A stretch of 64,000 nucleotides of DNA from JAJPHW01 sp963771505. Its GTDB lineage: Bacteria > Acidobacteriota > Terriglobia > Terriglobales > Acidobacteriaceae. The translations under genes were made by a program, and so were the position numbers. The stretch's first letter is position 1; each line of letters starts with the position of its first letter. The stretch lies in NCBI GenBank assembly GCA_963771505.1, contig CAVYTO010000001.1, positions 1,076,417 to 1,140,416 on the forward strand. The letters are read 5' to 3'. Positions 30,627-39,259 of this stretch are shown here, in pieces. Under the pieces are notes generated by a model, which had not been told where the DNA came from, made no database searches, and saw only the letters and a program-made list of their open reading frames with translations.

Positions 30627-31325
30627 CTAGTTTTCCAGGTAAGATTCGATCCACTGCTTGATTTTCATGCGACGCTCATCCTGGGCGTCGAAGCGTACAC
30701 CATAGGTTCCGTGCGCGGCGTTCCGCCAACTGACGCTTCCGCGGACCCAAATCCGTGGGAGTGTCAGGAGCGCGAACGAGATTTCCACGGCCTGACCGGG
30801 GGTGATCGCGGTGGCGCATTTGAGCGACATCCCGCCAGAGCTGATTTCCTGGCTGGTCGCGGTTAGTTTACTGTTGTCCGCCATGGTGAGCGAGATCTCA
30901 GTGATCACGGGGATACGGACATATCTCCTGAGTTCGTGCAGAACGAGCATCTGGGTTCCGCGAACCAGCTTCAGCGCGCTTTGGCGCTCGAGCGGTTCGT
31001 CGAAAACGGCGTTGATGCCGAAGCGCGAGAACTTCATGGCTTCGAGGATGCTGCCGCCCACGCCGTAAATCACCATGCGGCTGTTCGATGGGGACGTGCG
31101 GACCGCTTCCATGATGGGTTCTGCCTGCGGCCCAAGCTTGACCACGCAGGCCTCGTACTTCTCTTTTTTCAGGCGTTCCGCGGCGCGCCCGTTGATGGCG
31201 ACGCACTCAATGCCAAATTGCCGGAAACAGTCGGCGAGAATCAGGCGGCTCGAATCCTGCATGTCAACCAGCGCGGCGCGCGCTGATGTCTTTCTTCCAC
31301 TAGATATCTGCGTAGCCAGAGTCAT
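30627..31325 (-). CDS. Degenerate receiver-like domain plus PilZ domain protein
   Basis: The N-terminal part (about 15-125) looks like a response-regulator receiver fold without a clear phosphoacceptor Asp pattern. The C-terminal 100 residues are a PilZ domain with RRYVRIP as the RxxxR motif and EISSGG in the place of D/NxSxxG. PilZ domains bind cyclic di-GMP, and the Glu substitution leaves binding uncertain. The window also encodes an active-looking diguanylate cyclase. ATG 31325 gives 232 residues; an in-frame TTG at 31379 would add 18 residues. Confidence 0.75.
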   Translation of the reverse strand: MTLATQISSGRKTSARAALVDMQDSSRLILADCFRQFGIECVAINGRAAERLKKEKYEACVVKLGPQAEPIMEAVRTSPSNSRMVIYGVGGSILEAMKFSRFGINAVFDEPLERQSALKLVRGTQMLVLHELRRYVRIPVITEISLTMADNSKLTATSQEISSGGMSLKCATAITPGQAVEISFALLTLPRIWVRGSVSWRNAAHGTYGVRFDAQDERRMKIKQWIESYLEN

Positions 31326-31499
31326 TGTTGAGTTTTTCCGTGACTGGGGGAACAGCCTCGACAACCATTCTGTCGTCAAGATGCCGGCATGGCAAAGGCG
31401 TAGAAGGACAATGCGGGGGTACTAAGGTGCAGTTACTTGGGGCGAAACCGGGACTATATCGAGAGATTGTTGCCAAAAGCCGGAATGGAAGATTAGCGG

Positions 31500-32741
31500 C
31501 TAGTCCAGCCAACGCTTAAAGATTAAAGCGCCGTTAGTGCCGCCAAAACCGAAGGAATTAGAAAGCGCATGTTCGAAGCTGGCTTTTCGGGCTTGGTTGG
31601 GAACGAAGTCCATGCCGGCAGTGTCCGGGTCCTGATTCGCTAGATTGATCGTGGGAGGAATAATTTGGTCACGCAGCGCCATAATTGTGATCCCGGCTTC
31701 CAAACCGCCCGCGCCGCCCAGCAAGTGGCCAGTCATGGATTTGGTGGAACTGACCGGGGGGAGAGGCGAGCCCTTGAAGACATTTCGGATAGCCTGAGCT
31801 TCCAGTGTGTCGCCGATGGGCGTAGATGTTCCGTGCGCGTTCACGTAGCCGATCTCGGAGGGCTTAAGCTTCGCGTCGCGCAAGGCATTGTTCATCACGC
31901 GGAACGCGCCTTCATGTTCCGGGGCGGGCTGGGTGATGTGATACGCGTCGCCGCTCATGCCGTAGCCGACGATTTCCGCCAGAGGTTTGGCGCCGCGCTT
32001 CTTCGCGAAATCCAGGTCCTCAAGAATGAGAATCCCCGCGCCTTCGCCGATGATAAAACCGTCGCGATCTTTGTCCCAGGGACGGCAGGCAGTGCCGGGG
32101 TCGTCGTTGCGAGTTGAGAGCGCGCGCATGGCGGCGAAACCGCCGATACATAAGGGCGTGATGGCCGCTTCGGTGCCGCCGGCAATCATGGCGTCTGCGT
32201 CGCCGCGCTGGATGATCCGGTAGGAGTCGCCGATTGAGTGGGCGCTCGTCGTGCATGCGGTCGCGGTCGCTTCGTTGGGACCTTTCGCGCCGTAGCGCAT
32301 GGAAACGTATCCGGCGGCGAGGTTGATGATGGCTGCGGGAATAAAGAACGGAGAAATGCGCCGCGGGCCGCCGCTGAGCAGATTTTTGTGCTCGCGCTCA
32401 ATGACATCGAAGCCGCCAATGCCCGACCCGATGAAGACCCCGATGCGTTCCGCGTTTTCGGCAGTGATTTCGAGGCCTGAGGACTTCATGGCGTCCGCCG
32501 TCGCGCCCATGGCGAGGTGGATGAAACGCCCCATCTTCTTGACATCTTTTTTCTCGATGAAATCGAGCGGCTCGAAGTTTGTTACCTCGGCCGCAATTTG
32601 ACAGGCGTGGTGTGATGCGTCGAACTGCGTGATGCGGGTCACGCCACTTTGGCCGGACTGTAGATTTTTCCAGGCCGACTCGGTTGTGTTGCCGACAGCG
32701 CACACCAAACCGATGCCCGTGACTACGACCCGCTTCTCCAA
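31500..32741 (-). CDS. fabF: Beta-ketoacyl-ACP synthase II
   Basis: FabF elongates acyl-ACP with malonyl-ACP in fatty acid synthesis. The 413 residues hold the catalytic Cys in TATACTTSAHSIGDS, and the two His in NAHGTSTPIGD and SMTGHLLGGAGG. It starts with TTG at 32741, 2 bases after the stop of the acpP gene, and the GGTGGGAAG at the end of acpP serves as ribosome binding site, so the two are tightly coupled. Confidence 0.96.
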   Translation of the reverse strand: MEKRVVVTGIGLVCAVGNTTESAWKNLQSGQSGVTRITQFDASHHACQIAAEVTNFEPLDFIEKKDVKKMGRFIHLAMGATADAMKSSGLEITAENAERIGVFIGSGIGGFDVIEREHKNLLSGGPRRISPFFIPAAIINLAAGYVSMRYGAKGPNEATATACTTSAHSIGDSYRIIQRGDADAMIAGGTEAAITPLCIGGFAAMRALSTRNDDPGTACRPWDKDRDGFIIGEGAGILILEDLDFAKKRGAKPLAEIVGYGMSGDAYHITQPAPEHEGAFRVMNNALRDAKLKPSEIGYVNAHGTSTPIGDTLEAQAIRNVFKGSPLPPVSSTKSMTGHLLGGAGGLEAGITIMALRDQIIPPTINLANQDPDTAGMDFVPNQARKASFEHALSNSFGFGGTNGALIFKRWLD

Positions 32742-32743
32742 AC

Positions 32744-32989
32744 TTACTTCCCACCTTTCGAGTGTTTGCCGATGTAGTCGACCGCGTCCTGAACGGTGCG
32801 GATCTTTTCGGCATCTTCGTCCGGAATCTCGATTTCGAACGCCTCTTCGAAAGCCATGACCAGCTCGACTGTGTCGAGGGAATCGGCTCCCAGGTCGTCC
32901 ACGAAGGACGCGGTGGGTGTGACTTCGCTTTCCTCCACGCCCAATTGCTCCACGATGATCTGTTTTACTTTTTCGTCAACCGCTGCCAT
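32744..32989 (-). CDS. acpP: Acyl carrier protein
   Basis: The 81-residue acidic protein carries acyl chains on a 4'-phosphopantetheine attached to Ser37 in DDLGADSLDTVELVMAFEE. Helix-loop architecture and length match canonical AcpP. GAGGAG precedes the ATG. It lies between a second acyl carrier protein gene (13 bases upstream) and fabF, so it is the probable fatty-acid-synthesis AcpP. Confidence 0.95.
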   Translation of the reverse strand: MAAVDEKVKQIIVEQLGVEESEVTPTASFVDDLGADSLDTVELVMAFEEAFEIEIPDEDAEKIRTVQDAVDYIGKHSKGGK

Positions 32990-33001
32990 TTCTTCTCCTC
33001 G

Positions 33002-33301
33002 TCACTCTGGTTTTGTAGGATTAGTTTCAACTGGGACTACAGGTTTCTTGCGAAGCTTGCCGTGCTTTTCCACGTAATCCGTAACATCTTTGACGGTGCG
33101 CATGCCTTCGGTGTCTTCATCGGACACCTGAAAGCTGAACTCTTCTTCCAGGGCCATTACCAACTCAACCTGATCGAGCGAGTCTGCGCCTAAATCGTCT
33201 ACAAATACAGCGCTGGGCGTGATTTCGCTTTCGTCCACTCCGAGTTTTTCGGAGATCACCTGCCGTGCTTTGTCCGCTAACTCTTTGCTGCTGACTGCCA
33301 T
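33002..33301 (-). CDS. Second acyl carrier protein
   Basis: The 99-residue protein matches acyl carrier proteins, with the attachment Ser41 in DDLGADSLDQVELVMALEE. It is about 60 percent like its neighbour by eye but has a basic, Pro-rich tail of about 18 residues that the first copy lacks. It is the first gene of the acp-acp-fabF operon; AAGAGGA lies just before its ATG. A TACACT promoter-like hexamer lies roughly 40 bases upstream. It could be a tandem duplicate with a specialised partner. Confidence 0.92.
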   Translation of the reverse strand: MAVSSKELADKARQVISEKLGVDESEITPSAVFVDDLGADSLDQVELVMALEEEFSFQVSDEDTEGMRTVKDVTDYVEKHGKLRKKPVVPVETNPTKPE

Positions 33302-33538
33302 TCCTCTTCACCTCGTCCGTCGTCGGGGGAAACTGCTAGTGTACTTGCGCACGGGAAGAAGTGTAAAGAATGAGCGGTTGCGCGCCGCCAGTTTAAATCC
33401 TAACCGCACGCTGTCACGACGGTCAATCTGCCGCCGCGCTCATCCCACTATTGGGAATAACGGTATAGATGGTGAATCAACGCGTACCGATTCGGCATTT
33501 GCTTGCGGCTTTGTGCGGAACGTCGCACACTGCTTCAT

Positions 33539-33988
33539 ATGAGAGCTGTCGTTCAGCGGGTCAGCCAGGCGAAGGTAAGCGTGGACGGCAAGACGACTGG
33601 GGAGATCGGTGCCGGGCTGCTGGTTCTGCTGGGTGTAGGACGTGAAGATTCGCCGCAGGATGCGGAATATATGGCGCAGAAGATCGTTTCTCTGCGCATA
33701 TTCGAACATTCGCAAGGCAAGATGAATTTGTCGGTGAAAGATATCAACGGCAGCGTTCTGGCCGTGTCCCAATTCACCCTGTATGGCGACGTCCGCCGGG
33801 GACGGCGTCCTTCGTTCGATTCCGCAGCGATGCCGGAGCAGGCGCGAATTCTCTATGAACTCTTCCAGGATAAAGTTCGCAAACTGGGGGTCTCGTGCGC
33901 GAGCGGGCGATTTCAAGAGCACATGGTTGTGGAACTGGTGAATGACGGTCCGGTGACGATCCTGCTCGATTCCGCCAAGACGTTTTGA
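33539..33988 (+). CDS. dtd: D-aminoacyl-tRNA deacylase
   Basis: It removes D-amino acids (and glycine mischarged on tRNA-Ala) from tRNA. The 149 residues start MRAVVQRVSQAKVSVDG and carry the family motifs SQFTLYGD (with the catalytic-site Ser-Gln-Phe) and NDGPVT in place of the usual NxGPVT. The ATG at 33539 is used; an in-frame upstream ATG at 33503 would add 12 residues with no family support. Confidence 0.93.
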   Translation: MRAVVQRVSQAKVSVDGKTTGEIGAGLLVLLGVGREDSPQDAEYMAQKIVSLRIFEHSQGKMNLSVKDINGSVLAVSQFTLYGDVRRGRRPSFDSAAMPEQARILYELFQDKVRKLGVSCASGRFQEHMVVELVNDGPVTILLDSAKTF

Positions 33989-34063
33989 AGCGATACCGAA
34001 CGGAAATCCAGTCGGCGAGCTGGCGGAACAACTCTTGCTACGCATGCGGCGCTTGTGACCGAC

Positions 34064-34069
34064 TAGAAT
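34064..34069 (+). promoter_or_regulatory. -10 element TAGAAT, predicted leaderless start of folP
   Basis: TAGAAT ends 7 bases before the folP ATG at 34077. No Shine-Dalgarno sequence fits in the space. Confidence 0.4.
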
Positions 34070-34076
34070 TTCGACA

Positions 34077-34964
34077 ATGCGGCCTGTATTCGACTGGAAC
34101 CTGGGTGAGCGCATCGTCCAATTGGGCAAACGAACGCTACTCATGGGAGTGGTCAATGTCACGCCAGATTCGTTTTCTGACGGCGGACGATTTCTCGAGC
34201 CTGGAAAGGCAATCGCCCACGCTCTTCAATTGATTGCGGACGGGGCCAACATCATCGACGTCGGGGGCCAATCCACGCGACCGGGATCAAAGACTGACGC
34301 TGCGAAATCGTCTGCTTCTCCGCCAATTCCGGCGGAAAAGGAAATTGAGCGAGTTGTGCCCGTCATCGCCGCCGTGAAGAAACAACGCCCGCAAATGATT
34401 TTGTCGGTGGATACCTATAGGGCTGCGGTGGCGCGCGCCGCATTCGATGCCGGCGCGGAGATTGTGAATGATGTAAGTGGCCTGACGTGGGACCCAAAGA
34501 TGGTCGCAACCGTGGCCGAACTGGGTTGTGGAGTGCTTCTCATGCACACGCGCGGGCGTCCGGAAGAGTGGCACGGGCAACCGGCAGCCTCGGACATCGT
34601 CACGCTGGTGAAGCGCGAACTCCGCGATCGCGCAGATGCGGCGGTCATGCGGGGAGTGAAGCGCGATCGCATTGTGCTCGATCCGGGCTTTGGCTTCGGC
34701 AAGAATTTCGAAGAAAACTATCCGCTGTTGCGTCGCTTCGACGAATTTCACTCATTGCGATATCCCATGGCGGCTGGAGTATCGCGGAAATCTTTTATCG
34801 GGCGAGCGGTTGCACGGGAAGGCCACGACGCTCTAGTGAGCGAACGGCTTTACGGAACTCTCGGGGCAGAGACGGTTGTCGTGCTGAAGGGGGCGCACAT
34901 CATTCGCACCCACGATGTGAAAGCCACGGCTGACGCGATTCGGGTAGCGGATCTAGCGGCTTAG
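34077..34964 (+). CDS. folP: Dihydropteroate synthase
   Basis: It condenses p-aminobenzoate with hydroxymethyl-dihydropterin diphosphate in folate synthesis and is the sulfonamide target. The 295-residue TIM barrel has MGVVNVTPDSFSDGG, the pABA/phosphate loop GGQSTRPGS, SVDTYRAAVA, NDVSGL, DPGFGFGK and GVSRKSFIG. A short insert (about 75-90) carries extra Ser/Pro/Glu residues. It lies 88 bases after dtd. Confidence 0.95.
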   Translation: MRPVFDWNLGERIVQLGKRTLLMGVVNVTPDSFSDGGRFLEPGKAIAHALQLIADGANIIDVGGQSTRPGSKTDAAKSSASPPIPAEKEIERVVPVIAAVKKQRPQMILSVDTYRAAVARAAFDAGAEIVNDVSGLTWDPKMVATVAELGCGVLLMHTRGRPEEWHGQPAASDIVTLVKRELRDRADAAVMRGVKRDRIVLDPGFGFGKNFEENYPLLRRFDEFHSLRYPMAAGVSRKSFIGRAVAREGHDALVSERLYGTLGAETVVVLKGAHIIRTHDVKATADAIRVADLAA

Positions 34965-35086
34965 AATTCCTCATCGTTTCCCATAACCTGCCCGCGAGTC
35001 ACGCGGAAAATAAATTTTCTATGCGTAGAGCTGGCTGCTGCGTCCTGCACTAGGTACACTAACCACTCATTTCAGGAGGAAATTTT

Positions 35087-35923
35087 ATGGCAGACAGTGG
35101 AGCCGACTTCAAAAACGAACTACGCCAGGGCAAACCGAAGCTTGGCCTTTTCATTAATTCGCACAGCCCCACCGTTGCGGAGCAGCTTGCGCACAGCGGC
35201 TATGACTGGCTACTCGTGGACACGCAACATGGCCCGATGAATTACGAAAAGCTGTCCGCGATGCTTAGCGGGATCGCCAATGGCGGCGCGAGATCGATGG
35301 TGAGAGTGGGCGGCTACGACGATCGTCCGGGCATTCAGCAGGCCCTTGATCTGGGCGCGGACGGCGTCCTGGTTCCGTACATCAATACCGCTGAAGAAGC
35401 GCGGCAGGCGATCAGCTGCACGAAGTACCCGACAGTAGGTACGAGGTCAGTGTATTTTCCGCAGCGCAGCATGAACAAGGCGGGATTACTGGGGTACGCG
35501 GGAAATTTCAATAACAACGGCATCATCGCGTTACAAGTCGAAACCGCGTCGTGCATCGAAAATATTGAAGAGATTGCGGCCGTACCGGGCGTGGACATTC
35601 TTTTCCTCGGGCAGAACGATCTCTGCATGTCCATGGGGCTCTACAATAAGTACGAATTTCCCCACATGTACACGTCCCCGGAACTCGACGCTGCGACCAA
35701 GAAGCTGGTTGAGCACGCAAACAGGAATAAAGTCATCCTCGGGCTTTTTCTATTCGGGACTGCGCGGGTTGGCGAGTTCCTCGACAAAGGATTCACCTTC
35801 ATCAGCGTGGGCAACGACCTACATCACGTGCTCACTCAGGCCGGAGCCTACGTGGGCGACGTGGAGAAAGTGTCACAAGAAAAGGGCAAGGCGTGGAAGC
35901 GCAGGCCGACCGCGCTGTTTTAG
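35087..35923 (+). CDS. HpcH/HpaI aldolase/citrate lyase family protein
   Basis: The 278-residue TIM-barrel enzyme belongs to the class II HpcH/HpaI aldolases, which cleave 2-keto-3-deoxy acids with a divalent metal. Visible motifs are VDTQHGPMNY with the catalytic His, the Arg-containing MVRVGGYD, and the metal ligands in QVETASCIENIEEI and the downstream VDILFLGQNDL. AGGAGGAA precedes the ATG and a TACACT hexamer lies about 30 bases upstream of that, so it is a normally led transcript. It stands alone; substrate cannot be told. Confidence 0.88.
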   Translation: MADSGADFKNELRQGKPKLGLFINSHSPTVAEQLAHSGYDWLLVDTQHGPMNYEKLSAMLSGIANGGARSMVRVGGYDDRPGIQQALDLGADGVLVPYINTAEEARQAISCTKYPTVGTRSVYFPQRSMNKAGLLGYAGNFNNNGIIALQVETASCIENIEEIAAVPGVDILFLGQNDLCMSMGLYNKYEFPHMYTSPELDAATKKLVEHANRNKVILGLFLFGTARVGEFLDKGFTFISVGNDLHHVLTQAGAYVGDVEKVSQEKGKAWKRRPTALF

Positions 35924-36111
35924 TGCGGGAGCGTTTTGACAATTTGTTGACAACTGCTTTGGGCGAGTAGTGGAGAATTCGCGTGTTCGAGCTTTCTTGT
36001 CCGCGGCCCGTGGGAGACTTCTCAAACCGCAATGGTTGGTAGAGGACGGGCCGCGATAAGAAGCAACCCGCAGTTCAAGCCCAGCCCGGCAAAACAACTA
36101 GGCTGTCCGGA

Positions 36112-36327
36112 CTACGGTGTCTCTTGTTCGGTGTGGACGGTGAGGGCGAGTCGGGGAACGAGCCGAGACGAAGCCCGGTTGATTCCCTGGAACCTCTTAG
36201 CATCGAACGATCTTGGAGTGTAAGCCTGGGCGATCACCGCATCCGACCACTTTTTTGCAGGAGTTTTAGGTTTTACAGCGGCTGGGTGGGACGGTAGGGT
36301 GGGCGGCGCTAGTTTCGACAAAGACAT
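36112..36327 (-). CDS. Small basic protein of unknown function
   Basis: The 71-residue protein is rich in Pro, Lys, Ala and Arg and has no membrane segment. A strong GAGGAG lies 9 bases before the ATG at 36327, which is the main support for calling it a gene. No family is recognised. It lies between the aldolase gene and the sialidase terminator. The upstream 188 bases hold nothing else I can assign. Confidence 0.4.
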   Translation of the reverse strand: MSLSKLAPPTLPSHPAAVKPKTPAKKWSDAVIAQAYTPRSFDAKRFQGINRASSRLVPRLALTVHTEQETP

Positions 36328-36445
36328 CTTTCGATCTCCTCGACAAACCAGAAGATTAAAAATGAACTGTCCGGGTTGCCCAGAATCTGCCGATTTTTAA
36401 TTGCCGGGATTCCGTAACCGGACACGGCCAGTCGGAGTTGTGAAT

Positions 36446-36474
36446 AAAAAAACTGCCGGGCATAAGCCCGGCAG
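36446..36474 (-). terminator. Rho-independent terminator of the sialidase-like gene
   Basis: A 9-base stem CTGCCGGGC / GCCCGGCAG with a 4-base loop is followed on the minus strand by a seven-base T run. It sits about 28 bases after the sialidase-like stop. Confidence 0.85.
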
Positions 36475-36501
36475 TCTATTCTTTCCGCGAACTACACGTG
36501 C

Positions 36502-38013
36502 TTATTTCTTGGCGCTTCGCTTTGCTGAAGGGGGATAGAAGCCCTTCTCGGCGTGGTCGAACTCAATTGGGTCCGACAGGTGGTGAAGTGGCTTATCCCC
36601 TGCCGATGAACGTTGCGGGCCAACAGAATCAGCCGTGAGCCCCTGGGCGGTATACATCGGCTCGTTGTAAGCCGATCCAGACTTTGCGAACGCCACGGCG
36701 AAGACCCCGTGCGGAACGCCTTTGGTGAAAGCGGTTGCGATGTAATCGCCGACCATGAGGCCGTTTTGGGAGTTCGGCAACCAACCAAGTTGCATCGGAC
36801 CCGCGAGGGTGACGGGAGCGTTCCAGGTCGTTCCGGCGTTCGACGATGCGATAAAACCTACATAGAGCTGGCATGTTGCCGTCGTGCATTTGCTGTTGGA
36901 GTAATAGTAGTAGTGGACCCCGATGTGGGCGCCAGCACCGGCAGTCGTGGGGTCGATTCCGATTCCCGGAATGAAGTGGTCGACGGTGCTAGTGACCGCA
37001 TCGATCGGGATGCGGGCGACTGCTGTCCAATGCGCTCCGTCTTTAGAGGTGCTGTAAACCAGATCATTGGTCGAGCAGTTGGTTCGGAAGCGGCAATCTT
37101 CCCAAACTACGTAAATCGTTCCGGTGCCGTCGACTGCCGCAGTGGGAAGCGGGCCGCTGCGGATGCCACCCGCGTCGAGGTGGCTCTGGATCGAGGCGAC
37201 GGTGTAGAACTTCGTCCAGCTCGCGCCGCCGTTCAGGGATCCAAAAACAGATATCCCGTTGGTCTCGATGGGAACGATGACTCGACCATCCGGTTGCACC
37301 AAGGGTTGACCACCAATGCCTGAAACGCTGCCGAGCGGAGCTTTGGGCGCGCCCCAGGTGAGGCCGCCGTCTGACGATGTGCTCATCAGGACGCCGTCGC
37401 CGGTAAATGGATTGTCCCACTCGACGTAGCAATTGCCGTAATACTTGCTGGTCTTGGAATTGTCGCAAACGATCCAGTTCTTGTCGGAACTGCTGGCGGT
37501 GGGGTCGATGCTGACGGGATTCTGCCAGGTCAGGCCGCCGTCGGTTGAACGGCTCACAATCACAGCCGGAGTCTGAAAGCTCGCGATGGGAAGCGAGTTG
37601 ATCATCCAAACATTGTGCGCGGCATCGTAGGCGACCGCAGGGTCGCTGACTGCGGAGTATGGGCCGCTACCTTCGCCGGTGGTGATGCCGGGCAGGAAGC
37701 CATGCGTCCAGGTCGCACCGCTGTCGGTAGAAGTTGCCCAGCCAATGTCGGTCGCGCCGCCGGGCGCGATGCGTCCGGTCTGAAACGCGGAGACGATTGT
37801 CGAGCCGTAAGCGAAAGTGTGAGGTTCAACTTCGGTAGCATGTTGGCCGGGGCCAACCGTGAAAGGGTCGGAGCTGATTTGCAAAAGGCTTACCTGCGCC
37901 GCGGATAATCCCACGAGCAAAGCCAGGGTGAATGCGCTCATCAAGAAGGCGCGTAAGCAGTAGGTAAACGTAGAGTTACCACGAGTAGTATCCAAGGAAG
38001 TGCGATTGATCAC
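36502..38013 (-). CDS. Secreted sialidase/BNR-repeat beta-propeller protein
   Basis: The exported protein starts at GTG 38013 (GAGGG upstream), with a signal peptide ending LVGLSAAQ, giving 503 residues. At least five Asp-box-like repeats are visible (STDSGATW, STDGGLTW, SSDGGLTW, SLNGGASW, SSNAGTTW), which define a BNR/sialidase-type propeller. The Arg triad of a true sialidase cannot be picked out, so substrate and activity are unknown. A longer upstream frame to 38229 overlaps the divergent ABC gene and is less likely. Own terminator downstream. Confidence 0.8.
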   Translation of the reverse strand: MINRTSLDTTRGNSTFTYCLRAFLMSAFTLALLVGLSAAQVSLLQISSDPFTVGPGQHATEVEPHTFAYGSTIVSAFQTGRIAPGGATDIGWATSTDSGATWTHGFLPGITTGEGSGPYSAVSDPAVAYDAAHNVWMINSLPIASFQTPAVIVSRSTDGGLTWQNPVSIDPTASSSDKNWIVCDNSKTSKYYGNCYVEWDNPFTGDGVLMSTSSDGGLTWGAPKAPLGSVSGIGGQPLVQPDGRVIVPIETNGISVFGSLNGGASWTKFYTVASIQSHLDAGGIRSGPLPTAAVDGTGTIYVVWEDCRFRTNCSTNDLVYSTSKDGAHWTAVARIPIDAVTSTVDHFIPGIGIDPTTAGAGAHIGVHYYYYSNSKCTTATCQLYVGFIASSNAGTTWNAPVTLAGPMQLGWLPNSQNGLMVGDYIATAFTKGVPHGVFAVAFAKSGSAYNEPMYTAQGLTADSVGPQRSSAGDKPLHHLSDPIEFDHAEKGFYPPSAKRSAKK

Positions 38014-38207
38014 GATTGGCCCTCGCCGAATAGATTTGTCAGAAGCTGAAACCGGTTGCAGCCTAAACGGGGAGACATTCGGGGAGCAACAATTTGGCAG
38101 AACATCGCCGTGGGGATGACGATATCCTGCAAGATAACTGATGTCAATGTGAAGAAGTTTGCACTTTCGGCGCGTCTGCGCTCGGACGAGGCTCGATTTG
38201 CTGCTGC

Positions 38208-38213
38208 TACCAT
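38208..38213 (+). promoter_or_regulatory. -10-like TACCAT, predicted leaderless start
   Basis: A TANNNT hexamer ends 6 bases before the ATG of the ABC ATPase. No ribosome binding site is visible. Confidence 0.3.
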
Positions 38214-38219
38214 AACCAG

Positions 38220-39221
38220 ATGCCGCCATTAGTAGAGATTCGCAATCTCACCATCCAATTTTCAGGAGCCAGGCGGGCGGCTGCTGTTCGCGACCTCAAT
38301 CTCACTCTGGAATCAGGCGAAGTTTTGGGCCTGGTTGGGGAATCAGGTTCAGGCAAATCGGTGACTTCGCTTGCGCTGATGCGCCTGCTTCCGGCGCAGG
38401 CAGACGTTTCTGGCGAGATTCGAGTCTCGTTCGAAGGCCACAGCAACGGTCAGCCACAAGACTTGCTGCGGGTTCCCAGCGAGGACGTGCGCCAGCTTCG
38501 CGGATTGAGGATGGCGATGATCTTTCAAGAGCCGATGACTGCGCTCAATCCTGTGATGCGGATAGGCGACCAGATTGCCGAGGCAGTGCATGCTCATCAA
38601 AAGATTTCCGCGAAAGATGCTGAGAAGCGAGCCATCGCGGCGTTAGATGAAGTGGCCATTCCGGATCCTGCGCGCCGAGCGAAAGATTATCCTTATCAAC
38701 TTTCAGGTGGAATGAGGCAGCGGGTGATGATTGCGATGGCCATCGTGAACCGTCCGCAATTGCTGATAGCGGATGAGCCTACCACCGCGCTGGACGTAAC
38801 GATTCAGGCGCAGATTCTCGATCTGCTGGCGGATCTGCGGGCAAAATTCTCGCTGACGATGTTGTTTGTCTCGCACGATCTCGCGGTCGTTTCGCAAGTG
38901 TCAGACCGAGTCGCGGTGATGTATGCCGGCAGCGTCGTTGAGCTGGGCACGAAGGAGGACGTTTTTCACGCGCCCGGTCACCCGTATACCCGTGGACTCT
39001 TGAACGCGCTTCCGACCCTGCACACAGACCGGAACCAGCCTCTCAAGACGATTGAAGGATTCGTTCCTGCCTCGGCTGAGATGTCCGCGGGCTGCCCGTT
39101 CGCACCACGCTGCGAATTTCGCGTAGAGAGCTGTTCACAGCGCTTCCCCGAGCTTCTGGAGCTTGCTCCCGGACACTGGGCCCGGTGTCCGGTTTTGAAT
39201 CCGGTTACAGCAAAGCAATGA
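38220..39221 (+). CDS. Oligopeptide/dipeptide-type ABC transporter ATP-binding protein (OppD/DppD family)
   Basis: The 333-residue ATPase powers peptide or nickel-type importers. Walker A is GESGSGKS (41-48), the Q-loop is MIFQEPMTALNP, the signature is LSGGMRQRVMIAMAI, Walker B is LLIADEPTTALD and the switch His is in VSHDL. The C-terminal oligopeptide-binding extension has CPFAPRCEF with Cys residues typical of OppD. No permease, OppF or solute-binding gene is adjacent, so it is a lone subunit whose partners lie elsewhere. Confidence 0.9.
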   Translation: MPPLVEIRNLTIQFSGARRAAAVRDLNLTLESGEVLGLVGESGSGKSVTSLALMRLLPAQADVSGEIRVSFEGHSNGQPQDLLRVPSEDVRQLRGLRMAMIFQEPMTALNPVMRIGDQIAEAVHAHQKISAKDAEKRAIAALDEVAIPDPARRAKDYPYQLSGGMRQRVMIAMAIVNRPQLLIADEPTTALDVTIQAQILDLLADLRAKFSLTMLFVSHDLAVVSQVSDRVAVMYAGSVVELGTKEDVFHAPGHPYTRGLLNALPTLHTDRNQPLKTIEGFVPASAEMSAGCPFAPRCEFRVESCSQRFPELLELAPGHWARCPVLNPVTAKQ

Positions 39222-39259
39222 CGTTCGGTCTATAATCCTCGGTTCGTGTCCGGTGATTC

